A stretch of 21,936 nt of DNA from Pelargonium nanum (GCA_036897485.1 JAYMTF010001674.1:1-21936), one strand, 5' to 3'; shown: positions 1 through 10,485, counted from the stretch's first letter. Notes: generated by a model not told the origin, from the sequence alone. A program made the numbers and translations.

Positions 1-334
1 AAGTTCACCGATAAACCTTAGGGGTGCTAGTTGAAAAACATGTTAAGCACATGGGGCCCATCAGTAATTACCTCTTAATAAAAAAATAAAATGAGATGTT
101 TTTTTTAATGTACAAGTTTGGGCTTCACAATGGCATGAACTGGGCTTTGGGTTTCACTGATATTAGGGATTGTGTTTCACTATGGGCAACCAGAAACATA
201 GCGGATAAGGGGAGACACTTTAACCATTCAACCAAGAAACATTACATAATTATTTTGGAAGTATTACTATATATATCAAATGAAAAATGATATTTGTTCC
301 AAACTTTCTACAAAAAAAAATTTTGTATACAATG

Positions 335-353
335 ACGTGGCGGTTTACGTGGC
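335..353 (+). promoter_or_regulatory. Pair of ACGTGGC (ABRE/G-box-like) motifs
   Basis: ACGTGGC occurs at 335-341 and again at 347-353, twelve bases apart. This core is the binding site of plant bZIP factors of the ABF/G-box class, and paired copies are typical of functional elements. No gene start in the window lies just downstream, so any target would be outside the window or the match is chance. Confidence 0.25.
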
Positions 354-963
354 ATGATTTATTTCATATTTTTGTATTTAAATAATAAAAATCCGACATA
401 TATGATATTACCACCCTCCCATGAATTTCTGTCGCGGAACGTTCGATTTATAAGACATGATGTACATGTGGCGTGCCAACTCATCAATGAATTAAATGAT
501 ATGTCATCTCTCATTGTTTGACACATTATTTTGTACAAGTATTTTTGTACAAATTTTGAGACATATAACATTACTCATATCAAATAACTTAAAGGTTGGC
601 ATGGATTGCGGCCCACCATAGCCGCCCCTTGCCTCCGCCATTGAGTTTGAGAATTGAGATTTAGTATTGAGCATATACGTTAAAATTTTATTTTAAAAAA
701 TAGTTTTTTTTTTTAAATTGAGATCTATATTATCAACGTTTAACAATACGATGAAACACAAAACAATTTACCATAAAAATGTCCATGCAAATACTATATG
801 AAAATATGACTTCAATTTATCATAATCTTCAATTGATGATAGTATAACATTGTATGAGTAAATACAAATATAAGTTAAGGAGTTTGATTAAAGAGTTCGA
901 GAGCGTGTTGTTTTTTCCGTTAAACAATATGCGAATGTAGTGGCTCATTCCATTGTGAGGACC

Positions 964-1011
964 TCTAATTCTACGTCTAATCATTGCTCTAATTCTACGT
1001 CTAATCATTGC
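964..1011. repeat. 24-bp perfect tandem duplication
   Basis: The 24-bp unit starting TCTAATTCTACG and ending TCATTGC is present twice back to back without mismatch (964-987, 988-1011). The third copy stops after TCT. Perfect identity suggests a recent slippage or duplication event. It is intergenic with no associated gene. Confidence 0.9.
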
Positions 1012-1285
1012 TCTTGGGTTGCACTGGATTGTAATTACATTGAACATTTGAAATTGTTGGCGGTTAATTTTATGGTATACCTTTGTTGCATCCTCCACTT
1101 ACAAAACAAAACCAACCAAGAAAATTATACAGTAGATGATAACAATTCTCAAACACTGTAGTGTAAGAATTTATCCCATGGATACAAAAATTGAATTGCA
1201 CAAATTTTTACCCCATTGTCACTCAACAACAAATGATAAAGAAACAACAAATTACACAGCCAATATAGTTTTTTTACGAGCATGA

Positions 1286-4200
1286 TCATAGCCCGAGAGC
1301 GTACGATAAAGCAATCAACGCAGTGGTAGCATATGGCCATACATGACCACTGAAAGACCAGTCAGCAGCGCCACTGCAGACGTCGTTGGCGCCACTGAAG
1401 CAGCCAGGTCTTGTCGTCTTGGCCACACCCCCTTCAAAGGCGAAGCTGCTATTAGTCTTGCCGTTGCTGAACAATACACACCAGAAATATGGCGACCCGC
1501 CATCAGTGCCAACCACGGCAGCCCCAGCTTCTGTATGGTTCTTGTTGTACAGAACATCCAAACTCTTGTTACTTCTCATCAGGACATCTGAGAATGCTTC
1601 CGAAGCATGGACATACTTGGACTGGCAGCCAAGTAAGCGACCAGTGATTTGCGAGAGAGTTGAGACCTCAATTCCACAGGTTGGCGCAAAGGTTTCAGCA
1701 AATTCAGAATCAGCGGGTTTCTTTGCATCAGGTCCTCCAACATCATTACACTTGCCTTGGTATGCTTTTATGTACTGTAATGCAATGCATGCCAAGCCTG
1801 GGTTGTCATAAAGGGTCGATGACTTATGTGCGGTTCTATTAGCATTCAGCACAGCTATCAGCTCATCGGCGGGGTTAGCCGTTACATTTTCTACAACAAT
1901 TCGAATCAGAAAATTGTAAATGAAATAATCAGATTGCGTACAAACCAGTCATAAAATACCAAAAATACTAATAACAAGTGAATGAAATTAAGACGATAAA
2001 TAAACAGCAAGGATTTCAAATCATAATAACAAGACTAAGTAGGAGCACAGTGACAAACATGCTTTACTTTCTTAACAAACTGAGCACAGCAGAGCCGGGG
2101 AAGCAAAAGTGAGTTGAACATAGACATCACAATAGCTCAAGTGCTCAACCTAGTGGAGAGAGAAAGTAACTATAACTAAACTTAAAAAACATAAGTTGCA
2201 CATTGAAATGATTTTTTCATTAAGAAAAGTGTTTGAGCAAAGACAGGTCCAAGGAGAGAGGAGCAGACAAAAAAAAATGAAAGTTATTCCTACGGGAAAA
2301 AATCGAACTACAGGTAGATTAAACCAAATAAATAAACGAGTATGCTCGGGATTTAACAATGTAATATAATATCTAATGTTCGTGCTGACACATCTGTGTA
2401 CACGCATGTGCAGAAATGTAGAATTAGTGGTCCAGAAATTGTTTAATGGTATTAACTAACATTATTACATTAATAAGTTGTTGAAGCAAATAAAATGTAC
2501 AAAAGAGTAAAATCAAGTGATCAACTAGTTCATCACACTCTCTTCTTTGGAGAGCACCCTAACTGGCAATTTCCTCCTTACATTTAAGTGAAATAAAAAT
2601 TCAAGAGAGCTCTTGATTCGCATTGCAAAACATCCCCTGCAATTCCCAGAGCTATATCTTGCTGTTCGATCCAGTTATCTATTACTGTTATGTTTTTTCT
2701 ATTACAACTTTTAAGTGACACGAGATCACCCAAAAACCTTCCTGCAGTTGATGTTAGCTAATTAAGGATAATGCCATTAAAAATATTCGGGGGAATTGTT
2801 CTAACAAATAACAAGTACACTTTCTAATTTTCAACTGGTTGTTACTTTCCCTCAATATGATATCCTGATTTTGACCTATGGTCTGAGCAAAACACCAGTA
2901 ACTTGTCTTTAATGGGTAGGTAGAAATTATTGGAAATTGTCACATTATCACATCCATGTCTGATATACATGCATTTGTGCTCCCACCCTCAAGTCCACTA
3001 TATCTTACACAGTAGGGATTTATATGGAAACTTCCAAAGGTATGCTTGGCCAGGTCTAGACAGTGCGTCTTTGTTATTTTTCTCTTTAATGCATAAAAAA
3101 TAGTACAAATGGTCAATGCATGAAGCAGAATTGCACAAGTGCAAGGCTGATTCATAGAGAAATCAAAATGGAGTAATTCATAAGAACAAAATAAAGCCCC
3201 TCGGAAACTCAAAAAGTGCCTAACCCTTATTCTTTCTCAGACTCTTTTTCTTTATACTTTCTCAATAGAATGCTGCATAGTGTTTGAAGAAAAACAACAT
3301 ACTACTGGATTTGCCTTAGTTTATTTCATCTTGTATTCATCAAAATAAGAAACTGAATCAGAGTGCTAGTGTGATACTCGCATTTCTAAATACATCCCAT
3401 AGTCAATTATTTCCTCCTGTATTTTACAGATCGAACAATCAATTATTTATAAGAAATTCTGATCACGCTAATGCAATTAATCATTAAGTTTGGGACAACT
3501 TAAGGTTTATAGACAACATTATTTAGGTGGAAGTAGCACTTTTAGCGTAAATGCAATTGCTCATAATTTTATTTACCAAACCCTTGGAACTTCCAATGTC
3601 ATTGCCTGCATTTTATGCTTTTATTATATCCTGTTCTAAAGAGGTGTGTGCCTGCGAGTAAAACACTATAATATTCAAGGGCCAAATTAAATATTTGTGC
3701 CATTGCTAGCACCAGTCTAAGGTTGTCCATAAGTACCTTAAATAAAGGTAATCTTCAATTTTTACCAGAATTTCAATTTAAGCTTCAATATCATGAACAA
3801 GCCTAAACACAAAACACAATGGACACTGTTACCAAGCTCAAGAGAAGAAGATGGACAGGTACAAAGGTTCCAAATATACCTTCCATACAAATAATTACGT
3901 CAATAATTATAAAATGCAGTGCGATTATCTTCAAATACAAATAGCTCAAAACTAAAGTTCTCCATTAAATTCCTACCTCAGTAAACTATTTATATTTTCT
4001 TGACCCCAAATATCATACATCCAAAAGTCCTACCTCATAACTTTTTTCACCATTATGGTCCTAATCGAGAGATCTAATTCCAAAAATAGCTAAACAAACA
4101 ATTATTTCAAACACATATACAAAATCAGTTTGAATGCACAAAATAGTAAGCGAAATCGACAATGCACCAGATTATTTGAACAGAAACAGCAGAAACATTT

Positions 4201-4425
4201 AGAATCAGTCGGCACAAGTAAGCATCCAGATTCGGAAACTTCTCATACAGATCAAGCACCAGCAACAGCTAAGGAATGCATTGTTCACAAACGTTCACTT
4301 CACTGAAATGAAGCTTCAATAAATCAATTTGAAGTCGAAAACAATGTACGGAACTTACTTGGAACTTGAGCGGAAGCAGAGGCAAAGAGGAGAGAAGTAA
4401 AAAAGAAGCACAGAGCGACCTCCAT
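1286..4425 (-). CDS. Secreted, probably GPI-anchored Cys-rich glycoprotein (two exons)
   Basis: Exons 4425-4359 (67 nt) and 1890-1286 (605 nt) join in phase to give 223 residues, from ATG at 4425 to TGA at 1286-1288. The donor is CAA|GTAAGT and the acceptor TTGTAG|AAAA. Residues 1-19 (MEVALCFFFTSLLFASASA) form a signal peptide with an A-x-A cleavage site. The mature part has seven cysteines, five N-glycosylation sequons (NVT, NRT, NKS, NHT, NSS), the core around FAPTCGIEVSTL and GSPYFWCVLFSNGK, and a small-residue stretch followed by a hydrophobic C-terminus (ATTALIALSYALGL) as in GPI-anchor signals. It resembles the plant family annotated as uncharacterised GPI-anchored glycoproteins; the LNANRTAHK...NPGLACIAL start also recalls CAP-type helices, which is my inference. 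Likely location is the outer plasma membrane or wall; the molecular function is unknown. Another frame of exon 1 is also hydrophobic but does not splice in phase. Confidence 0.85.
1891..4358 (-). other. Long intron of the glycoprotein gene
   Basis: This 2468-bp intron separates the signal-peptide exon from the rest of the gene, with GTAAGT at its 5' end and TTGTTGTAG at its 3' end on the minus strand. I see no coding exon, MITE end or structured repeat inside. It is roughly 68% AT by eye, like the other introns here. Its length is large for a two-exon plant gene, and intronic regulatory elements cannot be excluded. Confidence 0.7.
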
Positions 4426-5535
4426 TGCTGGAGTTTCTCGGATATTGCAGAAATGATCCAATCCAACAAATGTTCAAGAGTCGGTGCAGTACAAAGTCGC
4501 CTCCGCCGACTTTAACGCAACCAATCTTAACCCGACCCGGCCCGTTTTCACTAAACCAATCTGATCTGCATTAAATGTACTGGATCTAAAATAGTAGCAT
4601 TCAACATTTTTGGATAAAATATTAATATCTCAATAGAGGTAAGTTATCTACCATATTCAGCCTTTGTGTTTAGTAATTAATTTTATTTATTTACTCTAAA
4701 CACTCCTTAGAAAAAGAGTATAAGACTATTAGTATGTTTTTCTGAACACTCTTAACAAAATTTATAATGTTATAGATAACTGTAGATAATTATATCTAAG
4801 ATTTTATGTTATACACATAATCATAAGTGTGTTAGACCGTTCCACACAGTTACAAAATGTTTATATAAGTTGTATCATTACTAATGATGTTAAGTTTTGA
4901 AGATTTTTTATTTTCTTAGAAATTTCCATAAATTATTCACAAAAATAAATCGATAAGTAAAAGATGCATTATAGAATTTCAAAGGACATTTTTGATATAT
5001 TTTGTTTATTTTTCTGTTGAATTGTATTACATTTGAAAAACTAGTTTTTCTTATTGTATTTTTCAATATTGCAAAAATAATTCTAAAATTTCTCGATATG
5101 TGTAGAATGCACTCAATAATTTTTTAGCAGGTTTTGAAGCAATAGTTTTGAATTAATAAAAATATATATTTAGAATTTGGCATAATTTTTAAAAATTATG
5201 AAAATAATTCAAAATATATAATAAAAATACGAAAACACCCCTGAAAAATTCAAGAATACATTATCTATCGACAAAACTTTGAATTTGTTTGTTATTATTA
5301 TTTTTTAAATCTCGTCGAAAACTCACATTTTAAAAAATAATACAAAAAAATATACTGTATTAAATTTTCTACATAACTTTCTGCCTATATGCAATTATCC
5401 CTAAACTAAATTACAGTGTGATATAAATATGAGGGTAATTCGGTAATTAGACAGAAATGCGGATAAGACTAGAGGGAGAGAAAAAGGAGAGAGAAACGGG
5501 TCTGACTCTGATGTTCGGTTGTTATTGTTGTCGTC
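4426..5535. other. Divergent intergenic spacer with two promoters
   Basis: The spacer lies between the starts of the minus-strand glycoprotein gene and the plus-strand lumenal-protein gene, so it should hold both promoters. The part next to the glycoprotein gene is GC-richer (4490-4560, with CCCGACCCGGCCCG). The middle (4600-5400) is extremely AT-rich with no open frame. A TATA-like box for the plus-strand gene is near 5422. No uATG lies in the first 150 bases upstream of the glycoprotein ATG. Confidence 0.6.
5422..5429 (+). promoter_or_regulatory. TATA-like box of the lumenal-protein gene
   Basis: TATAAATA lies 107 bases upstream of the ATG at 5536, followed by a GA-rich leader (5470-5500). 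This spacing predicts transcription starting near 5455 and a leader of about 80 nt. The surrounding DNA is AT-rich, so chance occurrence is possible. Confidence 0.45.
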
Positions 5536-5573
5536 ATGGCCGCTCATACACATCCCACCCCTGCGCACGTTAG
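5511..5573 (+). other. Upstream ORF overlapping the lumenal-protein start
   Basis: An ATG at 5511 opens a 20-codon frame ending with TAG at 5571-5573. It is offset by one base from the main frame and overlaps the main ATG at 5536. If the leader starts near 5455 this uORF is transcribed and could lower translation of the main frame. No coding conservation can be judged from one sequence. Confidence 0.4.
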
Positions 5574-8500
5574 CGCCGTCTCTTTCACCTCCTCGACCTT
5601 CCTCCCTCGTTTTCCTTCTTCTCCGTCCCCAAATCAGACCTCCTCCTCTAGACCCAAACGGTATTCTGCGCCGGTGAGGTGCGCATTGCGCCCCCAAGAA
5701 TGGCGGCAGAGCAGGCGATTGGTCACCATTTCTCTCGTCCTCTCTCACTTTATCGCTCTCCCTAACCGTACGTCTCTTCTCCATACTCTCTACTTTTATA
5801 TTTCCAACCCTCTGTTTGTTTCCCGAGAAACTGTATGGAAAGAAAATGGAATCAGCGCTTTTCAGTTCCATTTTTTCAATCTATGTTTGTGTTTAATGTG
5901 GCTATAGCCTATGTGTAGTTGAGTTTAGCTCAGGTCAGTTGCTACAATTGAGCTTAGTTGTATATGGAATTGGAGTGCTCAAATTTGAGTTCTCAATTGT
6001 GGAAAAGATATCTAATTGTTCATTTTATTTTCTTAGCAAATCAACACTCCATTAAGAGACTAACATGTGCATTGAGCTAAGGAGAGTACACCAAAACAAT
6101 TCCGAGCTTGCTTATCTTCGTTTTGAAGCAATGTGAAGTGGTCCTTAGATGATCCTTCATTTATAAGTTCAATAATTATATCTCTTCCACAAAATTCACT
6201 TTAGACTTTAGAGCTTAGACAGGACAATTAACCAATCAAAGTCTTGGTTACTGATAAGTATGTTAAATTACACACTGTGCAATGTGAGTGATGGAGACCT
6301 TGGCGCCGTCTACAGTTTCTGTTAGCTAATCATGCTAAGTAAGGAATGGAATGAAAAAGAATATCCTAAAGCTAATTGTCAATTGTTCCTATGTAGTTGT
6401 GTTCCGCAACAAACACAAATGTTCGCATGGGACCAACTGAACTGGGATTTGTTGAGTGGAAATCATTATTTAGTTGGGTCCTTGTTCCCACATTTTCTTG
6501 GCAATCAACATTCTTTCTGTGCTCTTTTTGCAGATGTTATTGCAGGTAGTGCGCTCGATAACTATATGAAGAGGTAATAATAATGGGTTTTGGTCTGATA
6601 GAAGCATTTTTCATTTAATTATGGGTATAAACACTGGAGATTAATTTATGTATTAAGCTCCAATGTTATTAATTACTCTTAACTCTTGAGAAGTGCCCTT
6701 ATTACTCAAGCTTGTTGAAATTGTTCATGAACAACTATGACTCCCCTGTTCGTTGGCTTACATTCCATTCATGTACATTAGCAACCGTTTCGTTTCTTCT
6801 TACTAGAAGCTTCATTTTCTACTGCCAGTAGTATGTATTGTGGCTGCCCAATTTGTTCATTGAAACTTTTGCATGGAGGACAGTTTTTTTTTTTTTTTTT
6901 TTTTTGAGAAAGCATGGAGGACAGTTCATCATGATACCAGTGACAAAAAGTTTCAGATATTCTGGATTTGAAATAAGGCATACAATCACCACCATAGAAG
7001 AGAACTTGGTCAAATCCCTAGAAACAAACACCCAGTTTTAAATTATTAAGTTGTCGGCATATGAATGTGGATTGCAGATTCGACCCTCTCAGTGATGCCG
7101 AATAGTCTTTTCTTTTTCTACTTGCCAGATAATTGAAATTAATGAAGTTTTTACTTTGAAACAATATCTCCTCTCTTTATTCTTAATAAAAAGGGTAGTC
7201 CTTCTGAACAGCACAAGTCTCAAGAGCTCTAGAGAAAATTTGTTCTTAATTTTTTCATTTTGAATTTTGGTAAAACATTGAACTGAATATGGTTGGCTTT
7301 GGGATTGATCTTGGGTTCTTGGGCCATAGTTGTGTGCTTCAAGACTGTATTAGCACTTATTTTTTTATTTATTACTATGTATTATTAACAGGAAAAAGCT
7401 TGATCCACTAGAGGTTTATATTCCTGCTGTCATATTGACTCAGCTACAGATCAAGGACTTAGGTAATGAATTAACATTTTCTTCCGGATTATATCTTGAT
7501 TCCTTGATGATTCACATATCTGCTGGGAGCTGGGATTGATGTCAAATATGTCGTGTTCTGTTTGACCCATAACTTTCTTGTAGTATTTCTTCTCTGATGC
7601 GCGATGATGGTTTATATATGGAAATACAAGTGCAAATAGGTTACTTCTCATACTGCTCTGGAAGCTAATTACAGAAATGAGTAGTGGGAAACATTTTTAC
7701 GTGTTCCCCTTTAAGCTGTAGATATTGTCGATCGTGTCACTTTACAGTTTCTTTCTCTTTCAAATTGTTTAAATTGCTTCCATCTTGGTAGTAAAACATC
7801 AGGTTCTGAGTTCACCCCTAGTTTAGAAATGAATTTCCTCATCTAATTATTAGGTATGCTTATGCAGCATTAAAGTTCTTGTGCTTTTGTGTCAATTAGA
7901 ATCTCATTGATGCTCATTGTTTGGTTGAACGATGCAGAAAAGTTTCTCTCTTCAGTCTACAGTACTATGCCATTCATTACCATAACCTTTTTACACTGTA
8001 GGTGTAGGGCTTTCCTCTTATCTGTTATGTGTACATTTAGAACAGCAAAAAAATTTAAAAAATCTCAAAATAACTGCAATGATTTATACTTTATAGCTCA
8101 TAACATGCGGGTTTTGTAGCATATTGTCAATAGGTGGCATCATAATTCTAATACCATCTTGAAACTGCTGCAGAGAAAACTCTGGACGCTGATCAACCTC
8201 AATACGCTAGTTGCCGCAATTTACTACGTTCTGGCCCTGCAGCATCACTTCGTGTAAACATCCGGGCAGTAAGTTGGGATTTATGTCACAAGATTTGATT
8301 TGATTAGATTGAAGTCTTGAACAGAAGATATGATTAATCACTGATTCTGCATATACTTAGAATGCACTTGTTGGATTGAAATGGCAAGTATAATAAGATT
8401 CACCTGCTGTCATACATCAACCATTTTAGATTTATTGAAGACTGGGCAGTATAAACTGGATGGAGGCTCCCACAAAGTAGTAGTTTTTCTGAATCACCAG

Positions 8501-9929
8501 TCACTACACATAATATTAATATGATGTACCAATATGAATAGTTTCTCTGACTGCGATTATGACTAGTATGAGAATTATGGAGAGTTTATTTAGTAACTTT
8601 GTATACCATGTATAGTTGCTGATCTGAAAACTGTCTTTTTTTAAGGATTATATTATACTCCCTCCTTACCAAAATAAGTGTATTGCCTTTTATTTAATTA
8701 TAAATTAAGGAGAAGTTAGTTAGTGTTGTATATAACCTCTTTTGTCCCCCATACACTTGTTGTGACAAACTTAAGAGATACTAATCAACTTATTATAAGG
8801 ACATTGTTGGTAATTCATGCATACGTAACATCCTAGAAAGAAAACGAGACTCATTTTGGGACAAAAATGGAAATGACACATGACACTTATTTTGGGACAA
8901 AAGAAGTATAAAATATCCTAAACATTACTTATACTCCCTCCATCCCAATATGAGTAATATTTCTGCTAAATTTTTGTCTCAAAATGAGTTTTTTTTTTTT
9001 TTTTTGTAGGAAGTTAGATATACATGAATTGCCAATAATATCCCTATGATATGTTAGTATCACTTAAGTTTGTTACAACACATGGTCATAAGGATATACG
9101 AGTAAATATACAACACTAACTAACTTCTCAATTTTTATCAAAATAGAAACAAACACTCATTTTGGAACGGAGAAAGTATTTTTTTTTTATCCGTCCGAAG
9201 TCACTTTATATGCTCTCTTTATGGCAGTTTTGGTGTTAATTGTTTGCTAATAACTGTGGAAATTTTGTTCATAACCTTAGGTTGCACAGTATGCTTCAGA
9301 CGCCGGTGAGGGTACAACTGCTTCTTTCGATGTTGATAGATGTCTCAGGTACTATTGTTACTTCCTAGAGGATGTATATGCAAGACTACCAGGAAACCCA
9401 GGACAATGTAGGCTTATTTTCCAATTCAGTGAGTTAGTGGGATTGGTATGCCAAGTTAATTACCGGACTAGTGCATTCTTTGGCAAAACAAAATTGCAGT
9501 TGATGTTTGTGGAACATAGTAGACACCATAAGGACAATGTAGTTACTATTCAAAAACTAATTTAATACAAACTTCTTAGACCAAATTTCCTATTTTTGAA
9601 GGGCATTGGAGGACCTTGATTCCCTATTCCTGCGTGCATCAAGAAATGATCCCGAAGCCTCTGTCACGCGTATGAAGGCAAAGATAGATGTTGCCATCAA
9701 TGCATTGGACAGGTAATGCTTTGCATATTTATCAGTTTTCTTGGATACAACTATGCATTAAGAACAGCAAATTTTAAGGTAGTTCGTTCTTTACAGCCTC
9801 CTCCAAACAGTGCCTCCTGATGTGCTAGACAAAAGTAAGTCCATAGCAGACGCCTACAGAACTCCCGAGGAAGAGGAAACCGACACCACCTCAGACCCAG
9901 AAATCAAGCAATTGCAATCAATACTATGA
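5536..9929 (+). CDS. Probable thylakoid lumen protein, uncharacterised helical family
   Basis: Seven exons: 5536-5767, 6534-6573, 7392-7462, 8174-8268, 9281-9348, 9602-9712, 9797-9929. All junctions are GT...AG and keep phase, giving 250 codons (249 residues). Residues 1-58 are Ser/Thr/Pro/Arg-rich like a chloroplast transit peptide. Residues 59-84 (SRRLVTISLVLSHF, then VIAGSA) form a twin-arginine signal with a hydrophobic stretch and small residues at -3/-1, the classic bipartite signal for the thylakoid Tat pathway. The mature part of about 165 residues is predicted helical: KKLDPLEVYIPAVILTQLQI, LLRSGPAASLRVNIRA, a CLRALEDLDSLF segment and an INALDSLLQTVP segment, ending in an acidic tail. 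I recall conserved plant proteins with this LDPLE.Y.PAVILT signature but cannot give a proven function. A PsbQ-like four-helix bundle is a guess from the helix pattern. The gene is convergent with FBL15. Confidence 0.85.
6871..6926 (-). mobile_element. Minimal retroposon-like insertion: poly(A) flanked by 15-bp repeat
   Basis: GCATGGAGGACAGTT occurs at 6871-6885 and again, identical, at 6912-6926. Between them are only 20 T and GAGAAA. Read on the minus strand this is TTTCTC plus poly(A) between target-site duplications, the footprint expected of a LINE/SINE-type insertion truncated almost to its tail. It lies inside intron 2 (6574-7391) of the lumenal-protein gene. Slippage is the alternative explanation. 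Confidence 0.55.
8658..8906 (+). mobile_element. Stowaway-like MITE, copy A
   Basis: The element starts CTCCCTCCTTACCAAAATAAG and ends with the inverted counterpart CTTATTTTGGGACAAAAGAAG, flanked by TA on both sides (8656-8657, 8907-8908). CTCCCTCC termini with a TA target duplication are the hallmark of Stowaway (Tc1/mariner-derived) MITEs. The interior matches copies B and C (for example TTAGTTAGTGTTGTATA and TTGGTAATTCATGCATA). Near the right end a second terminus-like block, CGAGACTCATTTTGGGACAAA, precedes the real end, so the terminus is duplicated. It sits in intron 4 of the lumenal-protein gene. Confidence 0.85.
8934..9176 (-). mobile_element. Stowaway-like MITE, copy B (opposite orientation)
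   Basis: It begins CTCCCTCCATCCCAATATGAG and ends ACTCATTTTGGAACGGAGAAAG, with TA flanks at 8932-8933 and 9177-9178. Its reverse complement aligns through the interior with copy A, so it is the same family inserted in the opposite orientation 27 bp away. A run of T at about 8988-9006 interrupts the left half. It lies in the same intron 4 of the lumenal-protein gene. Confidence 0.85.
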
Positions 9930-10439
9930 TGTTCATAACATTACAGCTACTCCTCTACTTGCTACTGTCAGTCACATTGTTACTATTGGAAGCAAATTGT
10001 AATATTTATACACAACAATCTGAATAATTCCTGTCTCATTGTTCTCAGTTAGATCATCCACAACATATAAATATAGCTTTTCCTTACTTCTCCTTGGCTG
10101 GATGTTTTGTGCACTCCGAATTTTTGCTTCCAGCCTTCAAGGATATACACAAGTTCAATAACTGATGAACAAGTAGTAATAAATTGGTACAACTTATTGT
10201 ATCGCCTACGCGGTCAAATACGGACACCTATATAACCAAACAAGCACTACAGCAAAACATAAACTATTTACAATACATAAGTAGAAACGCGAGTATATAA
10301 CAAAAAGCTAGCTCCCATTCTCTGCTGAAAATTGGGTCGATGCTCTGCTGAAAATGAAACAAAACTATTAATCGCATTATGCAGGAGAGAAGCTGATAAA
10401 GATGCACTTCAGACTTGGGCAACAAAACTCTTGATCACA
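9930..10439. other. Spacer between two convergent 3' ends
   Basis: The two stop codons (9927-9929 plus, 10440-10442 minus) face each other 510 bases apart, so both 3' untranslated regions must terminate here. Possible near-upstream poly(A) signals are AATAAT near 10023 (plus strand) and AATAAG (minus strand) near 10192. Neither is a canonical AATAAA. The part 10320-10439 is built from tandem duplications, including TCTGCTGAAAAT twice (10321, 10344) and the 63-bp unit described separately. Confidence 0.6.
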
Positions 10440-10485
10440 TCATGCAGGGGAGAGGCTGCTAAAGATACGCTTCAGACTTGGGCAG
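10360..10485 (-). repeat. 63-bp tandem duplication over the FBL15 stop codon
   Basis: A 63-bp unit is present twice: 10360-10422 and 10423-10485, with roughly ten substitutions. The upstream copy on the minus strand encodes the last residues of FBL15 (CPSLKRIFSSLSPA, stop) plus the start of the 3' UTR. The second copy lies wholly in the 3' UTR. Because 63 is a multiple of 3, the second copy stays in frame past the TGA and reads CPSLKCIFISFSPA before TAA. Confidence 0.9.

Larger units (their letters stand above)
1..1285. other. AT-rich intergenic region, no gene seen
   Basis: No open reading frame here looks like a protein; the longest are low-complexity or antisense shadows below 90 codons. 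It lies downstream (3' side) of the minus-strand glycoprotein gene, whose 3' untranslated region probably occupies about 1100-1285. It holds a 24-bp tandem duplication (964-1011), two ACGTGGC motifs (335-353), and two TTTTGTACAA direct repeats near 531-556. The T-rich and A-rich runs near 300-325 and 690-715 are simple low complexity. Confidence 0.6.

Noticed and set aside
964..1011. CRISPR-like or other spaced array
   Set aside because: There are only two abutting units and no spacers; this is a plant nuclear tandem duplication.
1343..1842. Plus-strand frames of 60-141 codons at 1343-1591, 1386-1811 and 1660-1842
   Set aside because: They are antisense shadows of the glycoprotein exon 2, which has a signal-peptide exon, valid splice sites and family-like motifs on the minus strand.
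5401..5871. 156-codon minus-strand frame
   Set aside because: It is Arg/Gly/Glu-rich low complexity opposite the CT-rich exon 1 of the lumenal-protein gene and has no domain or splice partner.
9179..9215. ATCCGTCCGAAGTCACTTTATATG as a fourth MITE end
   Set aside because: It resembles another Stowaway-like terminus, but no inverted partner or TA flanks were found.
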